From Lacrimispora sphenoides (GTDB taxonomy: Bacteria > Bacillota > Clostridia > Lachnospirales > Lachnospiraceae), in assembly GCF_900105215.1 (NCBI RefSeq), contig NZ_FOIP01000001.1, positions 3,576,212-3,640,211 of the forward strand: a stretch of 64,000 bases of DNA, given 5' to 3'. The notes under the pieces are model-generated. The model saw only the letters and a program-made list of their open reading frames with translations, searched no databases and was not told the origin of the DNA. The position numbers and the translations under genes were made by a program. This document shows positions 43,266-51,877 of the stretch, piece after piece (positions within the stretch are counted from its first letter, which is position 1; each line of letters begins with the position of its first letter).

Positions 43266-44486
43266 ATGAGTGAATATATTAACAATCGCGAAATGAGGCA
43301 AAATGCGATTAAAGAGATCATTAAAAAGCTTCATGAAGGAAAATCAGTGGAAGAGGTAAAGCAGCTGTTTGAGGAGGCTTTTCAAGGTGTGTCTGCCTCT
43401 GAAATTTCTGCGGCTGAGGCTGCTCTGATCGCAGATGGTCTGCCGGTGGAGGAGGTACAGAAGCTTTGTGATGTACACGCCTCGGTTTTTAAAGGCTCTA
43501 TTGAAGAAATCCATCAGCCGGATGATCCAACCTTAATTCCTGGACATCCGTTAAATGTGCTGGTCAGAGAAAATAAGAAAATTACTCATATTATTGAAAA
43601 CGGAATCCGTCCGAATCTGGTTCTTACAAAAGAGAATGTTAAGGAAGAATTTTCAAAGCTTAGGGAAGGCGTAAATCAATTAAAAGACTTGTCCGTTCAT
43701 TATGGGAAGAAAGAAAATCTGCTGTTTCCATACATGGAGAAATACGGAATCACGGCACCTCCAAAGGTCATGTGGGGAGTGGATGATGAGATCAGGGATC
43801 AAGTGAAAGAAACCGTGGAATTGCTTGATCAGAACGGAAAAATCAATGAGTCCCTGATACAGAAGATTGAAAAATTACTGGATAAGATCACGGAAATGAT
43901 TTTTAAAGAAGAAAATATCATGGTTCCAATGCTTTTAGAACAGCTGACTCAGGAAGAGTGGAAAACAATAGCTGATGAAAGCGGAGAAATAGGTTTTATG
44001 ATCGACCATGTTCCGCAATGGAATCCGGCCGCAGCCGACAAGGAAAAGGATAAGACAGGGATAAAAGGAGCAGGAGAAGCAGGTCTTGTAAAACTTCCTT
44101 CCGGAGAATTTAAGTTAGAAGAGCTGACTTCCATGTTAAATACGCTCCCCTTTGACATTACCTTTGTAAATAAGGATGATGTGGTAAAGTATTTTTCAGA
44201 AGGAAAGGAGCGGGCTTTCCCGAGAACAAAAGCCATTATCGGAAGAAATGTTTCCAATTGTCATCCGCCGGCCAGTGTTCATATTGTTGAAAAGATTGTT
44301 GAGGATTTCAAAACAGGAAGGAAAGACCAGGAAGACTTCTGGATCAAAATGGCTGGAAAGTATATTCTGATCCGTTATTATGCGGTGAGAAGTCATGAAG
44401 GAGAATATCTTGGCGTTCTGGAAGTAACCCAGGACATAAAACCAATACAGGAGATTACCGGAGAAAAGCGGTTGATTTCTGAATAG
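43266..44486 (+). CDS. DUF438 - hemerythrin-like - PAS sensor protein
   Basis: 406 aa; GAAGGAGGA precedes ATG 43266. Three domains: DUF438 (about residues 20-85, with the family signature FEEAFQGVSASEISAAEAAL), a hemerythrin-like four-helix segment (about 90-245, with GHPLNVLVRENKKI and KKENLLFPYMEKYG and FKEENIMVPMLLEQL), and a PAS_10 domain (about 285-400, LPFDITFVNKDDVVKYFSEG, NVSNCHPPAS). Proteins of this kind are found near NO- and redox-responsive genes and may sense NO or O2 through iron or haem. It lacks any kinase or DNA-binding output. With hcp and ferredoxin under related promoters, a nitrosative stress role is inferred. Confidence 0.87.
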   Translation: MSEYINNREMRQNAIKEIIKKLHEGKSVEEVKQLFEEAFQGVSASEISAAEAALIADGLPVEEVQKLCDVHASVFKGSIEEIHQPDDPTLIPGHPLNVLVRENKKITHIIENGIRPNLVLTKENVKEEFSKLREGVNQLKDLSVHYGKKENLLFPYMEKYGITAPPKVMWGVDDEIRDQVKETVELLDQNGKINESLIQKIEKLLDKITEMIFKEENIMVPMLLEQLTQEEWKTIADESGEIGFMIDHVPQWNPAAADKEKDKTGIKGAGEAGLVKLPSGEFKLEELTSMLNTLPFDITFVNKDDVVKYFSEGKERAFPRTKAIIGRNVSNCHPPASVHIVEKIVEDFKTGRKDQEDFWIKMAGKYILIRYYAVRSHEGEYLGVLEVTQDIKPIQEITGEKRLISE

Positions 44487-44507
44487 AAATTCCATATGAA
44501 TAGCCGT

Positions 44508-44543
44508 CCGGCCAGAGTTTTTTTATGCTCTGGCCGGTTTTTT
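44508..44543 (+). terminator. Intrinsic terminator
   Basis: 10-bp stem CCGGCCAGAG / CTCTGGCCGG with a 10-nt loop and T6 run, after the DUF438 gene. Confidence 0.9.
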
Positions 44544-44662
44544 GAGTCCTTCTTTTGACTGGGGATGGGGGAAATTTATTATAATAATCAGAATATATAT
44601 GAAAAAGTCTGTATGGTTTATGGGGAATTTATTTAATTAACACAATAAATTAAATAAAAAGA

Positions 44663-44686
44663 CGCAGTATATTTGGTACTGCGGTT
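44663..44686 (+). repeat. Left copy of a 24-bp inverted repeat
   Basis: CGCAGTATATTTGGTACTGC followed by GGTT. It is itself a hairpin (CGCAGTA / TACTGCG, 7-nt loop). Its exact reverse complement occurs at 45054-45077, 415 bp apart end to end. Confidence 0.95.
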
Positions 44687-45053
44687 ACAAAATTATGTAT
44701 ATTTCGACAATATTCATTATACAACAGAAAAATATTATTTGTCAATTATCAAATAAATTTATAATTGAGGCAATAAAAAAGAATTTTTGTTTGAATTATT
44801 GTGCCGGATTGAGAATATTTTTTTGGAAAGTTGTATATCAGCCGTCAATAACATCGTCATTTGGCGGGTCTATGTATTTTTCCTTTTCCATGTGATGATA
44901 ATAAAATATACTGTGTCTGCGCTTTTCTGTTTTGAAAATGTAACTTTGCTGTAGGAGACTTTACCACAATAAATTCTGCTTGCAGAAATTAAAAGCCGTC
45001 ATATTCACCGTCATGGCCTTCTGTAACCTTTAAATATCATATTATTTCTTCTA

Positions 45054-45077
45054 AACCGCAGTACCAAATATACTGCG
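45054..45077 (-). repeat. Right copy of the 24-bp inverted repeat
   Basis: Exact reverse complement of 44663-44686. Together they bound an AT-rich 415-bp interval upstream of the chemoreceptor gene. Confidence 0.95.
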
Positions 45078-45170
45078 AATACGTTCTGCCAGGACAGCAT
45101 TGCGCTCCCGGATAGGGAAGCCGGATTGTCCTATTTTTAATCATACCTAAGAAAACAGGGAGGAAATAAA

Positions 45171-46865
45171 ATGAAAAGCTTTAAGGATTTCAGTATTTCG
45201 CGAAAACTGGCGACGGGTTTTTTAGGCCTGACGCTTATTATGTTGCTGGTCGGGGGTGCAGGAATTGCCGGACTTGCCAGGATCAGTCAAATGGATACAT
45301 ACATGTATAAAGGGCAGACAGCTCCAATGAAAGATTTATTTGAGGCACTTGAAAGCCTTTATCAGTTCCGGGTGGACTCAAGAGCCATGGTAATTTATAC
45401 GGGAGATGCCCAAAAGCTTGATGATCTGAAGCAAAGCTTTGACAGTGGGTCGGAGAAGTTTTTAACCAGCATAGAGGCTTACCGCAAGACTATAACCAAT
45501 CCGGAATCCTTTACCCTTTTAGATGAGTCTGTTTCGCTGTTTAATGAATCCTTTAAGCCAGCCGTGGAGAAGTGTATGTATGAGGCAAAGGCAGGTAATG
45601 AGGTTGCCGCTTGGGAGGCACTTCTTCAGGAAACAAATAATATTCAGAAGATGTTTGATAATTTCAACAAATTAATTGACAACCGGATGGATGAAGCCGG
45701 AAGGACCAATGATTCCAATCATGATACTGCATTGTGGCTGACCGCTGTTCTGGTTCTTTTTGTTGCATTTGGAGCCGGTACAGCAGTATTTTTAGGGGCA
45801 AGAATCTCAAAAATGATCAGTCAGCCAATTGAGCAGGTTGTGGATGCTGCAAACCGGATCGCATTAGGGCATGTGGATGTGGAGCTTGGCAGTATTGATT
45901 CAAAGGATGAAACCGGCCAGCTTGCCAATGCCTTTACTAAGATGATCGACAGCATTGGAAAACAGGTGGATGCAGCCGACAGGATCAGCAATGGAGATTT
46001 TACCAATGAGGTCCCCCTTCGTTCTGACCAGGACATCCTTGGGCTTGCACTGCAAAAAATCAGAAAAGATTTAAACCACACACTGTTATTAATAAGCACA
46101 GCATCCGATCAGGTCAATGCAGGGGCAGAACAGGTTTCCTCTGCGGCACAGGCTCTGGCTTCCGGAACTGCGGAGCAGGCAGCTACGATTGAGGAACTGA
46201 ATGCTTCCGTCAGCAGCGTGGCGGAGCAGGCAGAAGAAAATGCAAAAAATGTTCAAAGGGCTGCTGATTATGTTGGGCAGGCCGGTGCCGGGGTCAACGA
46301 GAGCAATGAATACATGCGGAAGCTGAATGAGGCGATGAAGGAAATCGGTTCCGCCTCTGATAAAATATCAAACATCACGAAAGTGATTGAAGATATTGCA
46401 TTCCAGACGAACATTCTTGCGCTCAATGCGGCTGTGGAATCTGCCCGCGCTGGAGAGGCTGGCAAAGGATTTGCAGTGGTTGCAGATGAAGTCAGGAGCC
46501 TCGCCGGAAAATCTGCGGAAGCAGCCAAGCAGACGGCTGATTTGATCAGATATTCGGTGACCAGTGTTTCAGAGGGTGAGAAATTAGCCGATGAGACGGC
46601 AAAGGTTCTTCAGGGAGTTGCGGAGCAGGCGCAGTTTGTGGAACAAGCGATTAGAGGGATCGAGGAATCCTCTTCCCAGCAGGTACAGGTGATAGAACAG
46701 ATCAATCAGGGCTTATACCAGGTATCTGCAGTTGTCCAGACAAACGCTGCGACCGCAGAAGAAAGTTCTTCATCCAGTGAAGAACTGGCTGCCCAGGCGC
46801 AGATGCTCCAGCAGGAAGTGGGCAGATTCAGACTCTTTAAAGAAGATTCACTGCATACTCGTTGA
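45171..46865 (+). CDS. Methyl-accepting chemotaxis protein
   Basis: 564 aa. Transmembrane helix 1 at about residues 12-34, a four-helix bundle sensor (about 35-185), helix 2 (about 190-212), HAMP regions (about 213-320) and a long cytoplasmic signalling coiled coil with the hairpin motif [20 protein letters not shown] (about 400-420), which is the MCP tip that binds CheA and CheW. The ligand is unknown and may be a small organic molecule. The C-terminus has no CheR/CheB-binding pentapeptide. No che genes other than the cheX-like gene at 49192 are nearby. Confidence 0.93.
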   Translation: MKSFKDFSISRKLATGFLGLTLIMLLVGGAGIAGLARISQMDTYMYKGQTAPMKDLFEALESLYQFRVDSRAMVIYTGDAQKLDDLKQSFDSGSEKFLTSIEAYRKTITNPESFTLLDESVSLFNESFKPAVEKCMYEAKAGNEVAAWEALLQETNNIQKMFDNFNKLIDNRMDEAGRTNDSNHDTALWLTAVLVLFVAFGAGTAVFLGARISKMISQPIEQVVDAANRIALGHVDVELGSIDSKDETGQLANAFTKMIDSIGKQVDAADRISNGDFTNEVPLRSDQDILGLALQKIRKDLNHTLLLISTASDQVNAGAEQVSSAAQALASGTAEQAATIEELNASVSSVAEQAEENAKNVQRAADYVGQAGAGVNESNEYMRKLNEAMKEIGSASDKISNITKVIEDIAFQTNILALNAAVESARAGEAGKGFAVVADEVRSLAGKSAEAAKQTADLIRYSVTSVSEGEKLADETAKVLQGVAEQAQFVEQAIRGIEESSSQQVQVIEQINQGLYQVSAVVQTNAATAEESSSSSEELAAQAQMLQQEVGRFRLFKEDSLHTR

Positions 46866-46885
46866 AACAGTTTTATAATTCAGAA

Positions 46886-46923
46886 AACGGATGAAGCGAT
46901 ATAACTTATTCGCATCATCCGTT
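46886..46923 (+). terminator. Terminator after the chemoreceptor gene
   Basis: Interrupted stem AACGGATGAAGCG / CGCATCATCCGTT with a short AT loop, 20 bp after the stop. Followed by ATTTGT. Confidence 0.65.
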
Positions 46924-47021
46924 ATTTGTATCTTTATTTGTAACTTTACCTTTATTAGTACCTTATTTACAAATGCTCGTATTACCGTAAAGTTTTCTAT
47001 TCTAAAAATGCATCTCTCATA

Positions 47022-47654
47022 TTACTTGATAATCGGATAGCGAATTATTGTCTTCAATTTTTCTGTAGATGTTTTACACGGGTCGTTTAGATACAATTCA
47101 TGATGTTTGCGCGTGTCCGAAAGATCAATCCTATAACCCGAATCCGCAACAAATGTTTTTAGGGCGAGAATTGTTGCCGGTTCGTTATCATAGGAGCCGG
47201 TGTGCATAACCTGAGCGCAAAGCCCCTCATTGAAAACTTCAAGCCGCACAATAGATAAATCAAGACTGGGCTTCTTTTTTAAAAGGTTGACTTTCGCCTC
47301 TTCAATGACTTCTGGTGTAACAAACTCCGGCATTCGTATCATGGAGGTCCAACAAAATGCACTCTTATCTGTTATACCAGATTCAACGACGCCTGTATCC
47401 GTTGACCACAAACCTTCCAATGGGGGAACAACAAAGTCATAATACCCTTTGGGCTGTCTGCCGCCCATTTTGCTCATTTTTACAGCATAAGCCAAACCAT
47501 AGAGGACTTCCAATGCAGTCTGATATACCTCACTGGTATTTGGATCACCGTTCCCATCAATCATAATGAAAGTCATTTCCGGCACTTCGATGATGGCTGG
47601 TTTCGCGCCGGGTTGGTATAAATCCTTTTCCATCTTTTTGAAATCAATTGCCAT
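47022..47654 (-). CDS. GyrI-like small-molecule-binding protein
   Basis: 210 aa. It starts MAIDFKKMEKDLYQPGAKPA and contains IIEVPEMTFIMIDGNGDPN, typical of the GyrI-like domain that binds small hydrophobic ligands. It has no DNA-binding domain. Families of this length are usually annotated GyrI-like domain protein of unknown function, sometimes with a role in drug tolerance. It lies alone on the minus strand. AAGGTGG read on the minus strand is its ribosome site. Confidence 0.85.
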   Translation of the reverse strand: MAIDFKKMEKDLYQPGAKPAIIEVPEMTFIMIDGNGDPNTSEVYQTALEVLYGLAYAVKMSKMGGRQPKGYYDFVVPPLEGLWSTDTGVVESGITDKSAFCWTSMIRMPEFVTPEVIEEAKVNLLKKKPSLDLSIVRLEVFNEGLCAQVMHTGSYDNEPATILALKTFVADSGYRIDLSDTRKHHELYLNDPCKTSTEKLKTIIRYPIIK

Positions 47655-47805
47655 AAGTCATACCACCTTTCGTGCATATGATATACTTCTCAAAAATAAA
47701 TTATATCACGTTTACCTGCCTCCAAACAACGAATTTATATGAATAATGAGTAAATTTGTTCCATTGACCAGAAAAATTCCTGACAAAACAATCCGAAAGA
47801 ATTGC

Positions 47806-47835
47806 TTTACAGCTTGCCTCCATATTATGTATAAT
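47806..47835 (+). promoter_or_regulatory. Promoter of the chorismate mutase-shikimate kinase gene
   Basis: TTTACA (47806-47811), 18-bp spacer, TATAAT (47830-47835). Confidence 0.6.
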
Positions 47836-47879
47836 GTAAAAAATATAAAGGAACGATAAGATAAAAATGGAGAGACAGT

Positions 47880-48662
47880 ATGAGAGAGCTGAATGAAATA
47901 AAAAAAGATTTGAATCGCTGTGATATGGAAATTTTAGACCTTTTGATGCGGCGGCTTAGTTACGCAGCAGAGATCATGGAATACAAGAAGGAGCAAGGAC
48001 TTCCTATATTCCAGATGGAAGAGGAGAAACTCCGGCACGAAACGTTACTTGCTGCAATAGGAGATCATGATTATTGTAACGAACTATCAAGAATCTTCAA
48101 ACAAATCGATGAGGAAAGCAAATGTGTACAGAGCAAAAGACTGTTTGATCATAACATTGCTTTGATCGGATTTATGGGAACAGGAAAAAGTACGGTATCC
48201 AAATACTTAAAGGATATGCTGGCCATGAAGGAAGTGGATGTAGATGCCATGATCGTGGAAGACCAGAAGATGCCGATCCGGGATATATTTGAAAAATACG
48301 GAGAAGAGTACTTCAGGGACTGTGAAAGCAATGCGATCCTTAACCTGCAAAACTGCAGCCAGACTATTATTTCCTGTGGGGGCGGAGCGGTAATACGTGA
48401 GGAAAATGTTAAAAATCTTAAAAAGGGAAGTTGTGTCGTACTTCTAACTGCCAGCCCTGAAACCATTTTGGAGAGAGTAAAGGATGATGGCGGGCGTCCA
48501 ATATTAAATGGAAATATGAACGTGGAATTTATAAAAGAGCTTATGGCAAAACGTAAGGATTTTTATGAAAAAGCAGCGGATATAATCGTAGAAACGGATC
48601 ATAAAAGTGTACAGCAGATATGTGAAGAAATGATTGTTTCCCTCATTCAATTTGAACATTGA
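47880..48662 (+). CDS. Bifunctional chorismate mutase - shikimate kinase
   Basis: 260 aa. Residues about 1-80 are an AroQ-type chorismate mutase (LNEIKKDLNRCDMEILDLLM, RRLSYAAEIMEYKKEQG). Residues about 92-255 are a shikimate kinase with P-loop GFMGTGKST (97-105), the acidic DVDAMI site, EEYFRDCE, ISCGGGAVIR and the lid DDGGRPIL. The fusion couples phosphorylation of shikimate, four steps before chorismate, to rearrangement of chorismate to prephenate, which suggests coordinated control of aromatic synthesis. Relatives are found in Clostridia. Ribosome site GGAGAGA. The promoter of the next gene overlaps its stop codon. Confidence 0.9.
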   Translation: MRELNEIKKDLNRCDMEILDLLMRRLSYAAEIMEYKKEQGLPIFQMEEEKLRHETLLAAIGDHDYCNELSRIFKQIDEESKCVQSKRLFDHNIALIGFMGTGKSTVSKYLKDMLAMKEVDVDAMIVEDQKMPIRDIFEKYGEEYFRDCESNAILNLQNCSQTIISCGGGAVIREENVKNLKKGSCVVLLTASPETILERVKDDGGRPILNGNMNVEFIKELMAKRKDFYEKAADIIVETDHKSVQQICEEMIVSLIQFEH

Positions 48663-48686
48663 CTTGTATCCGAATCGTGCTATAAT
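48659..48686 (+). promoter_or_regulatory. Promoter of the hemerythrin-cheX pair
   Basis: TTGACT (48659-48664, overlapping the preceding stop codon), 16-bp spacer, extended -10 CGTGCTATAAT with TATAAT at 48681-48686. Confidence 0.75.
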
Positions 48687-48722
48687 ACAGGCATGAGCAA
48701 AGATTTCAAACGAATGATAAAG

Positions 48723-48751
48723 AATATACCGGCTTGATGAGCCGGTATATT
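48723..48751 (+). promoter_or_regulatory. Leader hairpin before the hemerythrin gene
   Basis: Perfect 12-bp stem AATATACCGGCT / AGCCGGTATATT with a 5-nt loop, about 35 nt after the predicted transcription start and 22 bp before the start codon. Only a short T stretch follows, so partial termination or RNA stabilisation are both possible. Confidence 0.6.
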
Positions 48752-48773
48752 TTAAAGAAAGGACAGGATAACG

Positions 48774-49199
48774 ATGCTTTGGAAGGATAAATATGAGCTG
48801 GGAGTTCCGTTGATTGATGTACAGCATATGGAACTGTTTCAGCGGGTAGAGATTTTTATGAAAGTATTACGTTCCTCCGCTTCCTGGGATGAAAAAGTAG
48901 AAAAGGTAAATGAAACATTAGAATTTATGAATGCGTATGTGGTAGAGCATTTCCGTGACGAGGAGGCATACCAGGAGAAAATCGGTTATCCGGGCAGAGA
49001 AGAGCATAAGAAGATCCATACCGACATGGTAAATTATGTCCTTGCAGTTACGGAAGAATATGAGCGCAGCGGTTATGACGAGCAGCTGATGCAGACGTTC
49101 GCAGGAAAGCTTATGGCATGGCTTATCAACCATGTTGCAGCAGAAGACCAGCGCATAGCCACTTATGCGATTTCAAAGGGGGTAGCTAAGAATGACTGA
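48774..49199 (+). CDS. Bacteriohemerythrin
   Basis: 141 aa with all the di-iron ligand motifs of the hemerythrin fold: LIDVQHMELF, EHFRDEEAYQ, HKKIHTDM and WLINHVAAED. It binds O2 or acts as an O2/NO sensor or scavenger. In Clostridia and motile bacteria such proteins often go with chemotaxis. It overlaps the downstream cheX-like gene by 8 bp. AAAGGACAG precedes its start. Confidence 0.93.
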   Translation: MLWKDKYELGVPLIDVQHMELFQRVEIFMKVLRSSASWDEKVEKVNETLEFMNAYVVEHFRDEEAYQEKIGYPGREEHKKIHTDMVNYVLAVTEEYERSGYDEQLMQTFAGKLMAWLINHVAAEDQRIATYAISKGVAKND

Positions 49200-49638
49200 T
49201 TTATATGGCCCCTTTTTAGAAGCAACCCGGAATGTATTTAAGCTGATGCTTGAACTTAACGATGTTTCCGATCACCCGGCAGATTCTTTTGCATGCGAGG
49301 AGGAACTAGACGTTTCCATCGGCTTTATTGGAGATCTTAAGGGGGAGGTGATTTACCGCCTTCCTCATGAGACATCTCTTGGCATCGTAAATATCATGAG
49401 CGGCATGGAATTTGATGCAGTGGATGAGTTTGTTACCTCTGCCGTATCTGAAGTTGCCAATATTATCAGCGGAAATGTTCTTACCATGCTTGCTGGTGAA
49501 GATCTGACCTGTGATATCCTTCCGCCGGTTTTACGTAAGCCGGACGAGAGTGGAGAATATACATTCCATACTGCCTGCTGTGTGACTACAGCCATCGGTG
49601 ATGTTTGTCTGGATATAAGGCTTAGTCAGGCTGAGTAA
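49192..49638 (+). CDS. CheX-like CheY-P phosphatase family protein
   Basis: 148 aa. The conserved CheC/CheX-type motif is present as SEVANIISGNVLTMLA, in which the Glu and Asn of E-x2-N are the phosphatase residues that attack CheY-P. The order is N-terminal beta strands, GGxxY-like VIYRLPHET, MSGMEFDAVDEF, then the catalytic helix. It is coupled to the hemerythrin gene (overlap 8 bp), suggesting an oxygen- or NO-linked input to chemotaxis. A phosphatase acting on another receiver protein cannot be excluded. Confidence 0.8.
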   Translation: MTDLYGPFLEATRNVFKLMLELNDVSDHPADSFACEEELDVSIGFIGDLKGEVIYRLPHETSLGIVNIMSGMEFDAVDEFVTSAVSEVANIISGNVLTMLAGEDLTCDILPPVLRKPDESGEYTFHTACCVTTAIGDVCLDIRLSQAE

Positions 49639-49658
49639 TTTTAAATACATAATTGACA

Positions 49659-49698
49659 CGTGTATACCATTTGAATGAGTGGTATACACGTTTTTTTT
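49659..49698 (+). terminator. Terminator after cheX
   Basis: 11-bp stem CGTGTATACCA / TGGTATACACG, 10-nt loop, and T8 run. Confidence 0.9.
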
Positions 49699-49777
49699 GA
49701 AAAAAATCTTATCTACACAACTTCTACAAATCGCCCTGCTATTCTTTGTTTCAGAAATTGAAAAAGGAGGACAGACG

Positions 49778-51655
49778 ATGGGATCTGCTGTAAGAACTAA
49801 AAAATTACGGATCGGCGGGATGACCTGTATCAGCTGTCAAAATAAAATTGAAAAAAAATTGCGCAACACGGCTGGAATCGAAAAAGCAGAAGTAAGTTAC
49901 AGCGCTGGAACTGCTGTTATCACCTTTGATACGGATATTATTTCGTATAAAAGCATTGTAGGGATTATTGAAGGTCTGGATTACAAGGTATTAACAGATC
50001 ATGAAAAGCAGGGACCGGATAGCAGTCGGGTCATAGGAATCCTGCTTATCATTGTTTCCTTATATATGCTGATCCAGCAGTTCGGTCTTTTAAACCTGCT
50101 TGCGCCCAGCCAGCTGGCAGACGAAAAGATGAGTTATGGAATGCTGTTTGTCATCGGCCTGGTTACATCCGTTCATTGCGTGGCAATGTGCGGCGGAATC
50201 AATCTGTCCCAGTGCATTCCAAAAAGCGGAGATGCTGTCTCAGAAAAGAGCCGTTTTTCTACATTCCGGCCAACTTTTCTTTATAACCTGGGACGGGTGA
50301 TCTCTTACACTGCGGTAGGCTTCCTGGTGGGAGCGCTGGGTTCGGTGGTTACGTTCTCAAATACTCTTCAGGGAGTATTAAAGCTGGCAGCCGGAGTGTT
50401 TATGGTCATTATGGGCATAAACATGCTGGGGATTTTCCCGTGGCTGCGCAGGCTGAATCCGAGAATGCCTCAAATATTTGCGAGAAAAATTGACAAAGAA
50501 AAATCAAAAAGCAGCAGTCCTCTGATTGTGGGTCTGCTAAACGGCCTTATGCCATGCGGCCCCTTACAGGCGATGCAGATCTATGCATTGTCCACCGGAA
50601 GCCCCTTTTCCGGCGCGCTTTCCATGTTCCTGTTCAGCCTCGGCACCGTACCTCTGATGTTCGGACTTGGAGCACTTTCCTCAGCACTGGGAAAAAGGTT
50701 CACAAGCAAGGTCATGACAGTGGGAGCGGTTCTGGTTGTGGTACTGGGTATGTCCATGTTTTCCCAGGGGTTGAGTCTGTCAGGATTCCAGACACCGGAC
50801 TTATTCTCAAGTGGCGGTAACAACGCCTATGCAGCCGGAGGGCAGGAGAAAAAGGAAGATATAAAAATAGAAGACGGAGTTCAGATCATAAACAGTACAC
50901 TTTCTCCAGGTAGATATCCCAACATCAATGTTCAGAAAGGGATTCCGGTAAAATGGATCATCGATGCGCCCCAGGGAAGCGTAAACGGCTGTAACAACCG
51001 GATGATTATCCGGGATCTTGGCATTGAATATTCCTTTAAGACCGGAGAAAATGTCATTGAATTTACTCCTGAAAAAACAGGGAAGATCTCTTACAGCTGT
51101 TGGATGGGGATGATCCGTGGGTCCATTAATGTGTCGGAAGAAGGAGATGTAAAGAACAGCACAGGCTCTGATGGAGAGGGCGTATTAAAAGAATATGCGC
51201 CGGAAGAACCGGTAGCAGCCGGTTATACGATTCCAACGGATGAGATAGCAGTTGCGGAAGACGCCACGGATGAATACGGAAACAGCATTCAGAGAATAAC
51301 GATGGAACTTACGGATGAAGGTTTTAAACCGGCAGCGGCAGTGGTGAAATCCGGTGTGGATGTGGAATGGAATATTATTGACAATACGTCTGGTGACACC
51401 TATGGAACCCTGCTTCTAGTTCCGGATTTTGCAACCCAGCTTCCTCTTGAAGAGGGAGAAAACAACCTGTATTTTACACCCGCAGGAAGCTTTGATTTTT
51501 CCACCGGGGACAATGCTTTTTATGGGTATATCAAGGTTGTGGATGATTTAGATAACTTAGATATGGATGCCATTAAGAAAGAAATAAGCAGTTTTAAGAC
51601 TCTTATCTGGCCTGAAGATACCTTCCAGGGAGCCGGCGGTTCCTGCTGCGGATAA
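49778..51655 (+). CDS. HMA - DsbD-like transmembrane - cupredoxin fusion protein
   Basis: 625 aa from ATG 49778, which has AAAGGAGGAC upstream. Residues 1-75 are a heavy-metal-associated domain with Cys17 and Cys20 (GGMTCISCQNKIEKKL). About 115-335 hold six or so helices of the DsbD_2/SafE type (VHCVAMCGGINLSQCIP, GLMPCGPLQAMQIYALSTGS). Two extracytoplasmic cupredoxin-like modules follow (about 363-455 and 508-590), the first with VNGCNNRMIIRD and SYSCWMGM, likely copper ligands Cys and Met. The protein ends GSCCG. It would move electrons or copper across the membrane. Head of a copper-handling operon with the small peptide and DUF2318 lipoprotein. Confidence 0.85.
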   Translation: MGSAVRTKKLRIGGMTCISCQNKIEKKLRNTAGIEKAEVSYSAGTAVITFDTDIISYKSIVGIIEGLDYKVLTDHEKQGPDSSRVIGILLIIVSLYMLIQQFGLLNLLAPSQLADEKMSYGMLFVIGLVTSVHCVAMCGGINLSQCIPKSGDAVSEKSRFSTFRPTFLYNLGRVISYTAVGFLVGALGSVVTFSNTLQGVLKLAAGVFMVIMGINMLGIFPWLRRLNPRMPQIFARKIDKEKSKSSSPLIVGLLNGLMPCGPLQAMQIYALSTGSPFSGALSMFLFSLGTVPLMFGLGALSSALGKRFTSKVMTVGAVLVVVLGMSMFSQGLSLSGFQTPDLFSSGGNNAYAAGGQEKKEDIKIEDGVQIINSTLSPGRYPNINVQKGIPVKWIIDAPQGSVNGCNNRMIIRDLGIEYSFKTGENVIEFTPEKTGKISYSCWMGMIRGSINVSEEGDVKNSTGSDGEGVLKEYAPEEPVAAGYTIPTDEIAVAEDATDEYGNSIQRITMELTDEGFKPAAAVVKSGVDVEWNIIDNTSGDTYGTLLLVPDFATQLPLEEGENNLYFTPAGSFDFSTGDNAFYGYIKVVDDLDNLDMDAIKKEISSFKTLIWPEDTFQGAGGSCCG

Positions 51656-51753
51656 ACACAGGGAATCGATCTGTTTCGGCTGAGGAAATCCCTTCCAGGG
51701 ATACCTTTATGCCCTGGGAATAGGGAAAGGAAAGAGGAAAGGAGAATGGATTG

Positions 51754-51849
51754 ATGAGTTTATTATTAAGTCACTGGCACTGCATACTCCCGGTCTTTGG
51801 TATTATCATAGCAATGTTTTTTATGGGAGACAAACAGAAAAAGAATTAA
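51754..51849 (+). CDS. 31-aa single-span membrane peptide
   Basis: Reads MSLLLSHWHCILPVFGIIIA then MFFMGDKQKKN. AAAGGAG lies upstream at suitable distance. One helix with a hydrophilic basic tail (DKQKKN) inside. It sits between the copper-handling membrane protein and the DUF2318 lipoprotein gene. Met, His and Cys residues (SHWHC and MFFM) could bind copper. Too short for ordinary gene-finding. Confidence 0.6.
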   Translation: MSLLLSHWHCILPVFGIIIAMFFMGDKQKKN

Positions 51850-51877
51850 CAAAGTATAAATTCAGGAGGACATTTAC

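Larger units (their letters stand above)
44544..45170. other. Gene-poor AT-rich region
   Basis: About 630 bp with no gene I can support. It contains the paired 24-bp inverted repeats (44663-44686 and 45054-45077). Between them is an AT-rich 370-bp segment with a 66-codon frame (44695-44895) lacking a ribosome site, which I do not call a gene. The final stretch leads into the chemoreceptor gene at 45171 (ribosome site GGGAGG). Confidence 0.6.

Noticed and set aside
44695..44895. 66-codon frame between the 24-bp inverted repeats
   Set aside because: Highly AT-rich, rich in Ile/Phe/Asn by base composition, and without a ribosome site.
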